From Moraxella haemolytica (GTDB lineage: Bacteria; Pseudomonadota; Gammaproteobacteria; Pseudomonadales; Moraxellaceae), in contig NZ_CP089974.1 in NCBI RefSeq assembly GCF_030177935.1, forward strand, positions 248,001 through 312,000: a DNA stretch of 64,000 nucleotides. Reading direction: 5' to 3'. Below the pieces are notes generated by a model. The model was not told the DNA's origin. It did not search any database and saw nothing but the letters and a program-made list of their open reading frames with translations. This document shows, one piece after another, positions 17,279-28,100 of the stretch (the first letter of the stretch is position 1; every line of letters begins with the position of its first letter). Made by a program: the position numbers and the translations under genes.

Positions 17279-19915
17279 ATGGCATCATCCACCAAAAAAA
17301 CCACAAAATCCAGTCAGACCGCCCCAAAAGTCTCTTCCAAAGGTAAATCACTGGTTATTGTGGAGTCGCCCGCCAAAGCCAAAACAATCAATAAGTATCT
17401 GGGCAATGATTTTATTGTGCGTTCTAGCGTGGGTCATGTGCGAGATTTGCCTGTAAGTGGTACAGATAAGACCAAAAAAACCAAAAGCGATGAGACAGGA
17501 TTGTCTCGTGAAGAAAAGTCGCAGCGAGCCTTGGTTAGACGCATGGGGGTGGATCCAGAGCATGATTGGGCGGCGGTCTATGAGATTTTGCCCAACAAAA
17601 CCAAAGTAATCAAAGAGCTAAAAGCACTGGCTAAAGATGCAGATGCCATCTACCTAGCAACCGACTTGGACCGAGAAGGAGAAGCGATTGCGTGGCATCT
17701 AAAAGAAGTCATCGGCGGTAGTGATGACAAATACAGTCGTGTGGTGTTCAACGAAATTACTAAAGCTGCTGTACAAAACGCCTTTGAACGCCCAGACAAG
17801 CTGAATATTGACCGTGTTAACGCTCAGCAGGCAAGACGCTTTTTGGATCGTGTGGTCGGCTTTATGGTATCGCCGTTGCTGTGGGCGAAGGTGGCTCGTG
17901 GATTGTCAGCAGGGCGTGTCCAAAGCGTGGCAACTCGTCTGGTGGTTGAGCGAGAGCGAGAAATTCGTGCCTTTGTTCCTGTGGAATATTGGGAGATTCA
18001 TACCAATAATCAGGCAGGTGGCGAGACTTTGCGATTAGAGGCAGTCAAGCATCAAGGTAAGACCTTAAAACTTGCCAATGAAGATGAGACGACCGCCATC
18101 GTTAATCTGCTATCTTGTGCCGACTTTACCGTCTCTGCCATTGAAGAAAAACCTACGCAATCAAAGGCATCTGCACCGTTCATCACATCAACTTTGCAGC
18201 AGGCAGCAAGTACTCGCTTAGGCTTTAGCGTCAAAAAAACGATGATTTTGGCTCAGCGTTTGTATGAAGCAGGTTTTATTACCTATATGCGTACTGACTC
18301 AACTTTTTTGAGCCAAGATGCGTTGATGGCAGTGCGTGGCTATATCCAAGAGAATTTTGGGTCGGCATATCTGCCAGACAAGCCTAATTTTTATAGCAAT
18401 AAGCAAAATGCTCAAGAGGCACACGAAGCGATTCGTCCTTCTAATGTCGCCATCAAAGCAAGCCAACTGACGGCGATGGAAAGAGACGCTCAGCGTCTAT
18501 ATGAGCTGATTTGGCGACAATTCGTGGCGTGTCAGATGACGCCTGCTCGCTATCGTTCGGTAAATCTACTGGTGGACGCCGGCGGTGTGGAACTAAAAGC
18601 AAAAGGGCGAACGCTTGTTTTTGATGGCTACACCAAAGTTCAGCCACCTGCCAAAAGTGATGATGTGTTGTTGCCAAATGTGCAAGTAGGTGAAAAACTG
18701 CCACTCATCAACATTGAACCCAGTCAGCATTTCACCAAGCCACCTGCTAGATATTCTGAAGCCAGTTTGGTTAAAGAGCTTGAAAGTCGTGGTATTGGGC
18801 GACCATCAACTTATGCGTCCATCATTTCTACCATTCAAGAGCGTGGCTATGTCCGCCTTGAAAATAAACGCCTATATGCCGAAAAGATGGGTGATATTGT
18901 TACTGAAAGATTGATTGAGAGTTTTCCTGATTTGATGGACTATGCGTTCACTGCAGGATTAGAAGATAAACTTGATGAAGTGGCTCAGGGTCATCAAGAC
19001 TGGAAGGTGGTGCTTGATGCGTTCTATGGTGATTTTAAGGGCAAACTAGATACTGCCAAAGGCAAAGACGGCATGCGTCCGAACAATCCAACTAATATTC
19101 CAGATGTACATTGTGATTTGTGTAGTCGTCCTATGCAGATTCGCACGGGGTCAACAGGGGTGTTTTTGGGCTGTACAGGCTATAATCTACCCCCTAAAGA
19201 ACGCTGTAAAGGCACAAAAAATCTCATGCCAACATCGGCACTTATCTTTGATGCTGATGATGAATCAGCAGAGGTCAATGCTCTGATGGAGAAAAAACGC
19301 TGTCCTAAATGTAATGCGGCGATGGAGAGCTATATTGTTGATGGCGGTCGTAAGTTACATATTTGTGGCAATAACCCTGACTGTGATGGCTATGTACTTG
19401 AACATGGTGTTTTTGAAGTGGCTGGTGCGGATAATAATCAAGCGGCACCGACCATTGACTGCGATAAATGTGATGGGCATATGACGCTAAAGACAGGGCG
19501 TTTTGGGGCATATTTTGCGTGCAATCAATGCGATAATACCAGAAAGGTGTTAAAAAATGGTGAAGCGGCTCCGCCACGCATGACGGCGATTAGTATGCCA
19601 AACCTGCGTTCTCAAAAATTTGATGATCATTATGTGTTGCGTGAAGGAGCGGCGGGACTGTTTTTGGCAGCAAGTAAATTCCCAAAAATCCGTGAAACCC
19701 GTCCGCCAAAATTAAGTGAGCTTCGCCCCATCAAAGATGAGCTTGAGCCAAAATTTGCTTATCTGTTTGACGCTCCTGATGTTGATGATGTAGGCAACCC
19801 AACCATTCTTCGCTGGTCTCGCAAAAATGCTGAACAATATATCGGTTCAGAAAAAGATGGCAAGGCAACTCGCTTTGCTTTGGTGTGGCGTGATGGCAAG
19901 TGGGTACAAGATTAA
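17279..19915 (+). CDS. topA: DNA topoisomerase I
   Basis: An 878-residue type IA topoisomerase. The TOPRIM domain starts at [14 protein letters not shown] (about 24-37), with the metal-binding acidic motif TDLDREGEA near 127-135. The catalytic tyrosine is Tyr336 in TYMRTDS. The C-terminal region (after about 600) has several four-cysteine zinc ribbon repeats (CDLCSRPM...C...C, CPKCNAAM...C...C, CDKCDGHM...C..C) and then a tail without cysteines. It relaxes negative supercoils. AAAGGTAA lies 5 nt before the ATG. A basic Lys/Thr-rich N-terminal tail of about 20 residues precedes the TOPRIM domain. Confidence 0.98.
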   Translation: MASSTKKTTKSSQTAPKVSSKGKSLVIVESPAKAKTINKYLGNDFIVRSSVGHVRDLPVSGTDKTKKTKSDETGLSREEKSQRALVRRMGVDPEHDWAAVYEILPNKTKVIKELKALAKDADAIYLATDLDREGEAIAWHLKEVIGGSDDKYSRVVFNEITKAAVQNAFERPDKLNIDRVNAQQARRFLDRVVGFMVSPLLWAKVARGLSAGRVQSVATRLVVEREREIRAFVPVEYWEIHTNNQAGGETLRLEAVKHQGKTLKLANEDETTAIVNLLSCADFTVSAIEEKPTQSKASAPFITSTLQQAASTRLGFSVKKTMILAQRLYEAGFITYMRTDSTFLSQDALMAVRGYIQENFGSAYLPDKPNFYSNKQNAQEAHEAIRPSNVAIKASQLTAMERDAQRLYELIWRQFVACQMTPARYRSVNLLVDAGGVELKAKGRTLVFDGYTKVQPPAKSDDVLLPNVQVGEKLPLINIEPSQHFTKPPARYSEASLVKELESRGIGRPSTYASIISTIQERGYVRLENKRLYAEKMGDIVTERLIESFPDLMDYAFTAGLEDKLDEVAQGHQDWKVVLDAFYGDFKGKLDTAKGKDGMRPNNPTNIPDVHCDLCSRPMQIRTGSTGVFLGCTGYNLPPKERCKGTKNLMPTSALIFDADDESAEVNALMEKKRCPKCNAAMESYIVDGGRKLHICGNNPDCDGYVLEHGVFEVAGADNNQAAPTIDCDKCDGHMTLKTGRFGAYFACNQCDNTRKVLKNGEAAPPRMTAISMPNLRSQKFDDHYVLREGAAGLFLAASKFPKIRETRPPKLSELRPIKDELEPKFAYLFDAPDVDDVGNPTILRWSRKNAEQYIGSEKDGKATRFALVWRDGKWVQD

Positions 19916-19984
19916 TCATCATCTATCAAGATAACCTACCAAAGATGTTTTGTCCAAGACGGTCAAGCATAATAAAAAACCAAC

Positions 19985-20014
19985 AAAAAGCCAATCTGTT
20001 CTGATTGGCTTTTT
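19985..20014 (+). terminator. Intrinsic terminator of topA
   Basis: A perfect 12-bp stem (AAAAAGCCAATC / GATTGGCTTTTT) with a 6-nt loop, 70 bp past the topA stop. A and T runs on both sides make it potentially bidirectional. Confidence 0.9.
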
Positions 20015-20124
20015 GTTTTATTGGGCTATCGGCTTACTGTCTTTATACCAAAATCTCATATCTTTTAGGTAATGGGGATAAAAAATAAGACAACCTAATG
20101 ATTGTCTTATTGTGATGCTATTTT

Positions 20125-20952
20125 TTAGGATTTTTGAAAAAGATATAAACAAAATGAGGCGGTAACCTCAAAATTATTTTGGGTTTTTAGGGTGGTTTTT
20201 TTGTCTAATTTGGCCTTGTAGGTGTAGGGAGTCATGTCTATCAAATCAGATAGACTTTGGCTGTCCAAGCATAGCGGTGCGTCAATCTGCCACTCATCAA
20301 TCAGCGTAAACTCTGGCGATAATTCTGCGATAAATTTGGTGGGCTCATGTAGATTGACACGCTCAAACAACTGCTGACGCATGGCGTACAGATGGTGTGG
20401 GGCGGGCGTAGCGATGAGTAAATAACCGTTTGGTTTTAGCACTCTTGCCATCTGACTTTTTGGTAAAGGGCTAAACAGACTTGTGCAAATATCCATGCTT
20501 TCATCTGCTACAGGCAACACTGCACCTGTACCCACCACCCAGTTGATATACTTACCTACTGCTTGGTTTTTATAAGTTTTTGAAGCGGTGATGATGGCTG
20601 TTTTGGCGATGTCAAGTCCGATGACTTGACGCTCATGATTGGCAAAAACGCTAGTATAGTAGCCCTCGCCACAGCCGATGTCTAGCACACGATTGGGTGC
20701 AAGTTCATTGATGATTTTTCCCACTTTATCTCTTAATGGTTCATAAAATCCACCTGACAAAAAGCGTCTGCGTGCCTGCACAGACTCTGGCGTATCGCCT
20801 GCGGTATGACTGTTTTTGTGCTGAACCACATGTAAGTTAACATAGCCGTCCTTGCTGATGTCATAGCAATGACCCTGATGGCAAATATAACTGTTGGTTT
20901 TTAAAATAAGATCGGTACGGCAAATGGGGCAATTTAGCATAAGGTGGCTCAT
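20125..20952 (-). CDS. rlmA: 23S rRNA (guanine-N1)-methyltransferase RlmA-like
   Basis: A 275-residue methyltransferase. The N-terminal zinc ribbon CPIC (8-11) with C24 and H28 precedes DISKDGYVNLHVVQHK, and the SAM-binding motif is VLDIGCGEGYY (89-99). This layout is that of RlmA, which methylates G745 of 23S rRNA. The start is uncertain: ATG at 20952 (MSHLMLNC) or 20940 (MLNC) are both plausible and neither has a good ribosome-binding site. The upstream in-frame extension is not part of rlmA: it is the decayed remains of a DUF2493 gene on the same strand. Confidence 0.9.
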   Translation of the reverse strand: MSHLMLNCPICRTDLILKTNSYICHQGHCYDISKDGYVNLHVVQHKNSHTAGDTPESVQARRRFLSGGFYEPLRDKVGKIINELAPNRVLDIGCGEGYYTSVFANHERQVIGLDIAKTAIITASKTYKNQAVGKYINWVVGTGAVLPVADESMDICTSLFSPLPKSQMARVLKPNGYLLIATPAPHHLYAMRQQLFERVNLHEPTKFIAELSPEFTLIDEWQIDAPLCLDSQSLSDLIDMTPYTYKAKLDKKTTLKTQNNFEVTASFCLYLFQKS

Positions 20953-21195
20953 ACTGGCAAACAAGAACGATTTTACCCTTTTTGTGGGCGTAGTCAAGCG
21001 TGTATAGCGTCTTTGAGTGTGCCGCAAAAACGCCAAATCAATGTGGTATTCGCTAGCATATTACTCGGCAAGTGCGTCCGCTCCTTTTGCTCCACCGCTG
21101 ATAATCGTGGTAGGTTTGGCAGGCAAACTATTGATGGCTTGGCAAAGACTCTTATAATCATCAAGGCCTTGTGAGCCGATGATGGCAAGGTTCAT
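20934..21195 (-). pseudogene. Decayed DUF2493 (SLOG/YspA-like) gene
   Basis: A good start (AGGAGC before ATG at 21195) opens a frame reading MNLAIIGSQGLDDY...TTIISGGAKGADALAE, the N-terminal half of a DUF2493 SLOG-like nucleotide-binding protein. It is cut after 44 codons by TAA at 21061-21063. The same frame continues with YASEYHIDL, as expected for the family. Downstream pieces in other frames read GTLKDAIHA and then DYAHKKGKIVLV, matching the family C-terminus. Together they indicate a nonsense mutation, an internal deletion and at least one frameshift. The remnant overlaps the region just upstream of rlmA and marks the left border of the restriction-modification island. Confidence 0.8.
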
Positions 21196-21242
21196 TTTGC
21201 TCCTGGTGTTTTTTGCTAATCAGTGCGTAAAGCATTGATACT

Positions 21243-22886
21243 TTAACTTATACTTGAGTCTTGAAAAATTACCGTTTTCAAAGAATCTTTAATTTGCTTT
21301 TCTAATATTTTACTTTGCTCAAACAAATCACCCAGAGTTTGTTCAAAATCTTGCATTTTGGCATTGAATTCACTCTCGCTAATATCCACATAGTCAATTT
21401 TAATATCAAAATATTGCCCCGCACTTAGACTGCAATTTTTACTGGCAATTTCATCATAACTCACCACCACACTAAAATCTTCTACTGCTTGTTTATTGGC
21501 AAAAGTTTCACAAATTTTATTTTCTTCATCAATGCTAAGTACCGTTTTTTGATTTTTGCCATCTTTGATTTTTTCGCCCAAATTGGACGCATCAATCAAA
21601 ATCACTTTATCTTTATTGCTTTTATCCAAAAATAAAATAGACACATTGGTGCCAGTGTTCGCAAAAATATTAGACGGCATAGACACTACGCCAGCTAGCA
21701 TTCTATTTTTTACCAAATATTCACGGATTTTTTTATCAATACCACTTTGGGCGGTAATAAAGCCAGTTGGCAATACAATCGCCGCTTTTCCTGTGTCTTT
21801 TAGGCTAGCGATAATATGCTGAATAAATAGCTGATAAATCTCCATTTTATTCTTGTTTTTTGTCTTAGTTTTCGGAATCCCTGCAAAAAACCGTTCTTTA
21901 TTTTCTTTGCTGTCTAGTTGCTCTCTAAAATCACTAAAATCCAATTTAAAGGGTGGATTAGACACAATGAAATCAAACTTTTTAAGCCCGCCATTTTCTT
22001 TATGCTGTGGATTTAATACAGTATTACCTTGAATGACATTGCCAATAGAATGGGGTAGATTATTTAGAATCAAATTTAAACGCAATAAATTGGACGATTT
22101 TTGGGAAATATCTTGGGTATAAATTGCACATTTATCCTCGCCAATGATATGCGCCACACTCATCAAAAGAGAACCAGAACCTGCGGACGGGTCATAGACA
22201 CTTTGACTTTTTAATTGCCCTCTTTGGTCGTATGGCACAAGGATTTGTGCCATAATTGACGCAACGGCATTTGGCGTATAATATTCGGCATATTTTCCGC
22301 CTGAATTACTGTTATAATCTTTGATAAGATATTCAAAAATATCGGCATAAAAATCATATTTTTGATTAAAAATATGTTCAAAACTAAATCCACTAATTTT
22401 ACCTATAATCGCACGGCAAAAATCATCTCGTTTGCTTGGGTCGGAAATATATTGGCTTAATCGCTCAAATAACACTACTTTTGCACCGCCATCGGTTTTT
22501 ACAGCGTATAATTCGGCATTCTTAGTCGCAATATCAAATAGCGTATCATCAAATAAATTGGCAAAGCCCGCTTCATTTTGGCGAACGGATAAATAAGAAA
22601 TGAGATGGTGCGGCTTTAAAATTGCTGTATTGGGTAATTGTAGATACAATAGCTCCTGTTCATCATCGCTCATTTGGGTATAATAAGCCTGCCAGTCGTT
22701 ACCATAGTTTGCCAATGTTTTATCAATGGCTTTAACATCATAAGCAAATTTATCATTAAGATATTTGTACAAAAATACTTGGGTAATGATTTTAAATTCA
22801 TTACCATCATTGCCCAATCCAAAATTAGCACAAATGGTTTTTAGACTGTCAATCATTTGATGGGTTTTTACTTTTAGGTCGGTCAT
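21243..22886 (-). CDS. hsdM: Type I restriction-modification DNA methyltransferase HsdM
   Basis: A 547-residue N6-adenine methyltransferase subunit. The N-terminal HsdM bundle (FLYKYLNDKFAYD) is followed by GGKYAEYYTP, the SAM motif DPSAGSGS (about 232-239) and the catalytic SNPPF (about 308-312). With HsdS it forms the modification enzyme and with HsdR the restriction complex. It is the last gene of the leftward locus and overlaps the abi gene by 4 bp (ATGA), so it is translationally coupled to abi rather than to hsdS. Type I modification genes usually neighbour hsdS directly, so having abi between them is unusual. Confidence 0.96.
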   Translation of the reverse strand: MTDLKVKTHQMIDSLKTICANFGLGNDGNEFKIITQVFLYKYLNDKFAYDVKAIDKTLANYGNDWQAYYTQMSDDEQELLYLQLPNTAILKPHHLISYLSVRQNEAGFANLFDDTLFDIATKNAELYAVKTDGGAKVVLFERLSQYISDPSKRDDFCRAIIGKISGFSFEHIFNQKYDFYADIFEYLIKDYNSNSGGKYAEYYTPNAVASIMAQILVPYDQRGQLKSQSVYDPSAGSGSLLMSVAHIIGEDKCAIYTQDISQKSSNLLRLNLILNNLPHSIGNVIQGNTVLNPQHKENGGLKKFDFIVSNPPFKLDFSDFREQLDSKENKERFFAGIPKTKTKNKNKMEIYQLFIQHIIASLKDTGKAAIVLPTGFITAQSGIDKKIREYLVKNRMLAGVVSMPSNIFANTGTNVSILFLDKSNKDKVILIDASNLGEKIKDGKNQKTVLSIDEENKICETFANKQAVEDFSVVVSYDEIASKNCSLSAGQYFDIKIDYVDISESEFNAKMQDFEQTLGDLFEQSKILEKQIKDSLKTVIFQDSSIS

Positions 22887-23803
22887 TTTATTTTCTCCAA
22901 AATTTTTAAACTATCTTTATCAATTCCCATTGATGTTAATTTGACATTCGGTAGCGTTGGAAAATCATTATCAATTAAATCAATAATCTTTTTATGCCAC
23001 TGATAATGCAAAGTATATTGAGAAACCAAATACCAAATTACGATAATTCTTGCAAACAGTCGTTCTTGCTGATGTTTTTGTAATTGAAATTGCTTAAAAT
23101 AATCAGCGTTTAACTGATTGATTGGATTGTATTTTCTATTCCAAATACGGCTATGATGAGCAGATTGATTTCTAATGATATTGATTTGTTCAAGCCAATT
23201 TTTTAAAACTCTTTGATTGTTAATATTAAATTGCCTAGCAATCAGTTTTTGATAACGCCCCTTTAACAAAGAATAATATTTTGACAGCATACCAAAATCC
23301 CAAGTTTCAATTACCACCCAAAAAGGCAAAGGTTTATTTGTTGTATTATGCCATATCACAAAATCATCACGACTTTTGTTGATTTTATCATTTAGTTTGT
23401 TTTTCCATTCTTGATAAGAAGTCATATATTTTGGGTCAATGTATTGGCTATCCAAATAAGCCAATGGGTCAAAACGAGCCATTTCGTGAGCAATAATAGA
23501 ACGCAAATTAATTTCTAGTCGCTCTATTGCGTCCAATAATAGAATGCGTAATTTTTTATCAAAAATATAAAGCTGATACACTTGATGAAAGTCGGTATTT
23601 GGCAAAAAATCATCACTCAATGTGTTATCTACATTTGGCTTACGGCAAATATGCCAAAATCCAGACAGGCGATAATAGCCAACTTGGGTGAGTTTTTTGA
23701 GAGTGTAATCGGTATCGGTCATTTGCATTTGACGCAGACGAAGCAAATCAACCAATTCGTGATATTCTTTAAAAGGTTTGGTTGGGGGGTTAGCTTGGGT
23801 CAT
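22883..23803 (-). CDS. Abi_2/AbiF-like abortive infection protein with HEPN motifs
   Basis: A 306-residue protein of the Abi_2 family (AbiD/AbiF-like). The N-terminal family signature is KLTQVGYYRLSGFW (37-50). Two Rx4H motifs of the HEPN RNase type are visible: R101-H106 (RSIIAH) and R211-H216 (RNQSAH). Family members are phage-triggered RNases that cause abortive infection; AbiF relatives have been proposed as ancestors of Cas13 and to work with a small RNA encoded beside them. Here the gene lies between hsdS and hsdM. The ATG is 3 nt after a T6 run and has no clear ribosome-binding site, and an RNA-like element sits immediately upstream. Overlap with hsdM is 4 bp. Activity is inferred. Confidence 0.88.
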   Translation of the reverse strand: MTQANPPTKPFKEYHELVDLLRLRQMQMTDTDYTLKKLTQVGYYRLSGFWHICRKPNVDNTLSDDFLPNTDFHQVYQLYIFDKKLRILLLDAIERLEINLRSIIAHEMARFDPLAYLDSQYIDPKYMTSYQEWKNKLNDKINKSRDDFVIWHNTTNKPLPFWVVIETWDFGMLSKYYSLLKGRYQKLIARQFNINNQRVLKNWLEQINIIRNQSAHHSRIWNRKYNPINQLNADYFKQFQLQKHQQERLFARIIVIWYLVSQYTLHYQWHKKIIDLIDNDFPTLPNVKLTSMGIDKDSLKILEKIK

Positions 23804-23806
23804 TAT

Positions 23807-23886
23807 AAAAAATCATAGACAAAACAAGGGGCTAGTATGATTGCCCACCCAAAAAAGAGTAAACAAACAGAGACTAACCCACGATT
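23807..23886 (-). ncRNA. Candidate AbiF-associated structured RNA
   Basis: An approximately 80-nt segment between hsdS and abi, starting where the promoter at 23893-23921 should initiate. Reading the minus strand: AATCGT (23886-23881), GGGTTAGT (23880-23873), a 30-nt T/G-rich stretch, AATCAT (23842-23837), ACTAGCCC (23836-23829), a 12-nt link, ATGATT (23816-23811) and T6 (23812-23807). GGGTTAGT pairs with ACTAGCCC (8 bp, one G-U). ATGATT can pair either with AATCAT, giving an H-type pseudoknot, or with the 5' AATCGT, giving nested stems. The T run makes the 3' end terminator-like. I recall an abiF RNA motif described upstream of such genes; the match could not be tested. Confidence 0.65.
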
Positions 23887-23892
23887 AAGATC

Positions 23893-23921
23893 ATTATAAC
23901 ACAAATTGTGTATCCGAGCAA
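23893..23921 (-). promoter_or_regulatory. Promoter of the candidate RNA and abi, with operator palindrome
   Basis: On the minus strand: TTGCTC (23916-23921), a 17-bp spacer and TATAAT (23893-23898), starting 4 nt after the hsdS stop. The spacer contains a perfect inverted repeat ACACAA-A-TTGTGT (23899-23911), placed as a repressor site would be. It uncouples abi and hsdM transcription from hsdR-hsdS. Confidence 0.75.
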
Positions 23922-23924
23922 CCA

Positions 23925-25175
23925 CTAAGCGTTGCCTTGTCCATCACCAATCCCCACCTGCCCATTCATCAGCATTGGTAATAAAAAATCTCGTAATTGG
24001 GTGAGTTGCTGGTTTTGAATAGAATTATTTTTAATTTTTTCAAAAAAATACTTTATCTTTAAATGGTATTCTTTTAATAAATCCAACTTAGGATATAAGA
24101 CAATAATACTCTCAAAATCCGCCTTATTCATATTTGCAAATGTATTGCCAGTTTTTGCCTTACCTTTTACAAAAAAGTCATTTAAAGCAAAATACAAAAA
24201 ATACATATTATAATCATTATTAAAAACAATTGAGTTAATTTGTTGATTTGTTTGAGACCTTTCTGTGCTAAAACCAATCAAACCAATTGTTGCAATACAA
24301 GATACACACAAACTATCTTTTGGAATATATTTTTTGCTTTGGCTATTAGCCCCTAATATTGATAATTTTTGTTCTACATTAACAATAAAAGCATTATTCC
24401 TAATATCGCCTATTGTAATAAACGGAATATCATTACCAAAATTATTTTCATTTTGAGTTGAGGGCGTTTTGCCTGTAATAATATTTTGTTCAATATCCCC
24501 CAATTTCTTAACCCCCCAACCCTTAGGAATTTCCCTTTTTAACACTTCATTATAAATCATCTCTCCGCCAGACGATTGATAGGGTTTGCCATTTTCATCA
24601 GGAAAATCAAACTGCACAAACCAATAATCATAAATCGTTTTTGCCATCTGCTCTAGTTGGACATTGATTTGATTGTTTAGGGCGATTTTTTGGTCTAATT
24701 GGGATAGAATTTTGGCAATAGATTGTTGGGTTTTTAGGTTTGGAATGGATAATTCCATCATATCAAAAGTTGATAAATTGATAGAACCAAAAACTGAACC
24801 TTGACTTTTAACTTGTAGATTTCTAACATAATTTTTTAAAATGTAATACAAAAAATCTTCGTTAATAATATCTTTTTTCGCTCTTAATCCAAAACAGGAT
24901 TGATTAAAAGCCATTGGTTTTCCAATTTGTGATAAAGCTCCAACTGTTCCTCTTGCTGAAATAATTGTATCACCTATATTCAATATCTTTGTACTACTTT
25001 CTTTTAATCCTTTTTCGGTAATTGTTTTTTCTGAATGATAAACAAATCTATCATCATTATTAAAATCCGCAACTGATAGCCAACCAATATTACCATTCCA
25101 ATATTCATTATTATTTGTTGCTGGTGTACCGCCACTAATAATATCAATAATATTACTTAATTTAACCACTTTCAT
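23925..25175 (-). CDS. hsdS: Type I restriction-modification specificity subunit HsdS
   Basis: A 416-residue specificity subunit with two target recognition domains separated by conserved coiled coils. The first domain begins near VVKLSNIIDIISGGTP and ends at QQSIAKILSQLDQKIALNNQIN (written in parts: SIAKILSQLDQKIALNN). The second begins at GWGVKKLGDIEQNIITGKTPST and ends with a shorter helix NQQLTQLRDFLLPMLMNGQV. It recognises a bipartite DNA target that cannot be predicted by eye. Its start overlaps the hsdR stop by one base (TAATG), so the two are coupled. The target recognition domains are AT-rich, typical of exchanged specificity modules. It is followed by the abi promoter. Confidence 0.95.
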   Translation of the reverse strand: MKVVKLSNIIDIISGGTPATNNNEYWNGNIGWLSVADFNNDDRFVYHSEKTITEKGLKESSTKILNIGDTIISARGTVGALSQIGKPMAFNQSCFGLRAKKDIINEDFLYYILKNYVRNLQVKSQGSVFGSINLSTFDMMELSIPNLKTQQSIAKILSQLDQKIALNNQINVQLEQMAKTIYDYWFVQFDFPDENGKPYQSSGGEMIYNEVLKREIPKGWGVKKLGDIEQNIITGKTPSTQNENNFGNDIPFITIGDIRNNAFIVNVEQKLSILGANSQSKKYIPKDSLCVSCIATIGLIGFSTERSQTNQQINSIVFNNDYNMYFLYFALNDFFVKGKAKTGNTFANMNKADFESIIVLYPKLDLLKEYHLKIKYFFEKIKNNSIQNQQLTQLRDFLLPMLMNGQVGIGDGQGNA

Positions 25176-28100
25176 TACAATTCCTCCAATCTATTCGCCA
25201 TATATTCTTTGACCAATAATCCATTGATTTGGTTAATAAGTGGTGCGGTAATGTTCAGTGATTTTTCTTTAAATTCCCCAATCAAAATCGCCCCTGATTG
25301 TTTGCTAAAATAAGCCTCATTATCCAGCATTTGCTCCAAATTTAATACTTTTTCGTCAAGCCCCTCTTTGGTATTTAATAACACTTCACGCAGGGCGAGT
25401 TTATCGGTGTTTAGCGTTGGCAATATATTTTGTTCGTTTAGGCGTTTTTCTATTCGCACATATTTTTTATCGCCATTGTATTTGGTACGGATTAGCTCAT
25501 TTTGGCGATTTAATTCTTTCATTTGTTTGTATAAATCATCAAGCAATGAAATGTTTTCGCTCATTTGTTCTTGCCCAACTTCGGATAGGTTTTTCTTGGC
25601 AAAAATGCGTTCTAGCTCCTCTTTTAGAGCGATAAATTTTGGGTCTTCTTGGTCAAAATTATCATTAAAAACGCCTTGTGTGCGAACAAAACTGTCTTTT
25701 AAATCTTCGGCAAGACGCAGTTCATTTTCGCCCACTTTCACAAAGCTAAAATACACATCTTCCAATGCCAAATTGAGTAGATTGCTATTATCGCCTTGTT
25801 CTAATTTTTCTTTTAGGTTTAATAAATCAATGCGATTAGCGGTCTCTTTATACAAATCATTTAATTTATCAAAATCCAGTAAAGACAATTTGTCATAATC
25901 GCCTTGAAAACGAATGATATTATAAAGCTGTCTGGATAATTCAAGGGATTTTTTGAGTGTGTGTAATGTGTCTTTATTGTCTATTTGATTGATTTGCTGA
26001 CTAAAAATCTCGGCATTGTCCGTATCATAATCCGCCAATGTATTTTTGATAAAATGAATGTCGGCGATAATTTCATCGTCATTTTTAAACATTTGTGAAT
26101 AATGGGTAAAGTCATCGCCAAGCTCACTTTGCAATTCATCAAAATAGGCTTTATTGGTTTTGTCAAATTCTTTACTAATATCAGCAAAATCTACAATATA
26201 GCCGTATTTATAGTCTTTATAAGTGCGATTAACCCGTGTAATGGCTTGTAATAAATTATGCTCTTTGATAATCCGCCCAAAATACAGTTTTTTTAGGCGT
26301 GGTGCGTCAAATCCTGTTAAAAGCATATTATAGACAAACAGAATGTCTATCTTACCTGCTTTATAGTCATCAACCCGATCTTTGCGAGTGGATTTATCGC
26401 CAATATCATGCAAGATTAACGCACAAGTATGTTTGCTTGCATATTTTTGATTAAATAACTCAAACATCATTTTGGCTTGTTCGCTACTATCGCAAATAAC
26501 CATTGCTCCAAGTGTGTCATCATTATTGAGTTGACGAAAACGCACAAAATCCTTAATAATATAATCCAACATTGGCTCTACAAATCGTCTGTGAGCATAG
26601 ACTTGTTTTTTATCAAAACTACCTTGTTCTATTTGCCACTGTTTTATGGCTTCTTGCATTTGCTCTTTAAATTGGCTTTCAATATTTTCACGAATGAGCC
26701 TCAGTGTATAACCATCTGCAATAGAATCATTATAATAATATTTATGAATATAATCGCCAAACAGTTTTTTGGACGATGAATTACCCAACAATGGCGTGCC
26801 TGTTAAGCCAATTTTTATGGCATTTTTATCTGACTGGGTCAAATTTGCCAAAAAAGACCCTGTGGGATTATAACTTCTATGCACTTCGTCCAAAAAATAA
26901 ATGCGTTGTATGTTTAGATTATAATCATTTTGACTGGTTGCTTTGGCATCATCGGCAAATTTTTGGATATTCACCACGGTAATTTCATTTTTGCCTTGAT
27001 GATTATGGCTAATATCGGATTTAATAGAACGAGTAAATTCATCTTTTGAATCTACTGTATGCACAAGTAGCCCACGAGCGGTAAATTCTTTTTTGGCTTG
27101 TTCTAATAAATCCAATCTATCCACAATAAAATAAAATTTTGGCACAATATGTTGTTTGGCATAATAATCGGTCAAATGACGCACATTATAAAAACTAAGT
27201 GCAGTTTTTCCACTGCCTTGTGTATGCCAAATAATACCGCTTTTTTTACCTTGTTCTAAGGCGTGTTTAATGGCAAAAGAGGCAAATACTTGCGGATAAC
27301 GCATAATGTGTTTTTGATAAGGGGTATTACCACTATGATTTTGCACATAAGCAATGCTATAGCGAAGCATGAATGCCAATCTCTCACGGCTTAATAACTG
27401 CGTACATAATTGATTGGTGGGCGTATCGGCTGATTGGTTGGCAATAAACTCTTTATTATGCAATAAAGCAGGTTCATTTACATCTTTTAAGATCGTGATT
27501 TTGTCATCAGTGGTCAGATCAGATAAAATTGAAGCGGTATTTTGAGCAAACGGTTTGTCTTCTTTAAAAAAATGAAGGGTGATTTGGGTATTGGGTGTGC
27601 TATAAAATGCTCCTGTTAATTGGCTTTCTGGCATATTATTGGAACATAAAATTAGTTGGGTAATATTCATAAATGATTTAAAGCGTTGGTTTTTGATACG
27701 CTCATTCATTCTGTGTTGTTCTGCCAAAATGCCTTGTTGATTATTTGGTTTTTTGACCTCAATAAATATTAGCGGCAAGCCGTTAATCAGTAGGGTAATA
27801 TCAGGGCGAAATTCATCATCGCCATTTTGATAAGTTAATTCGGTTACTACATTAAATTGATTATTATGAAAATTATCAAAATCTATGAGTTTTGGGCGGT
27901 CAATGCTAGATGATTGGTCAATTAAGCGTTCATAAAACACTTTGCCCAAATCATCATAATTTAACTCCAAATAAATATCCATCAATACTCTATCTATATC
28001 GCTATCTTGTAGATTGAGTGTTGGGTTTATTTTGTCAATGGATTGCTTGAAAATATCCGTAAAAATATTGCTCTTTTTATCCCAAACGGCATCTTTTAAA

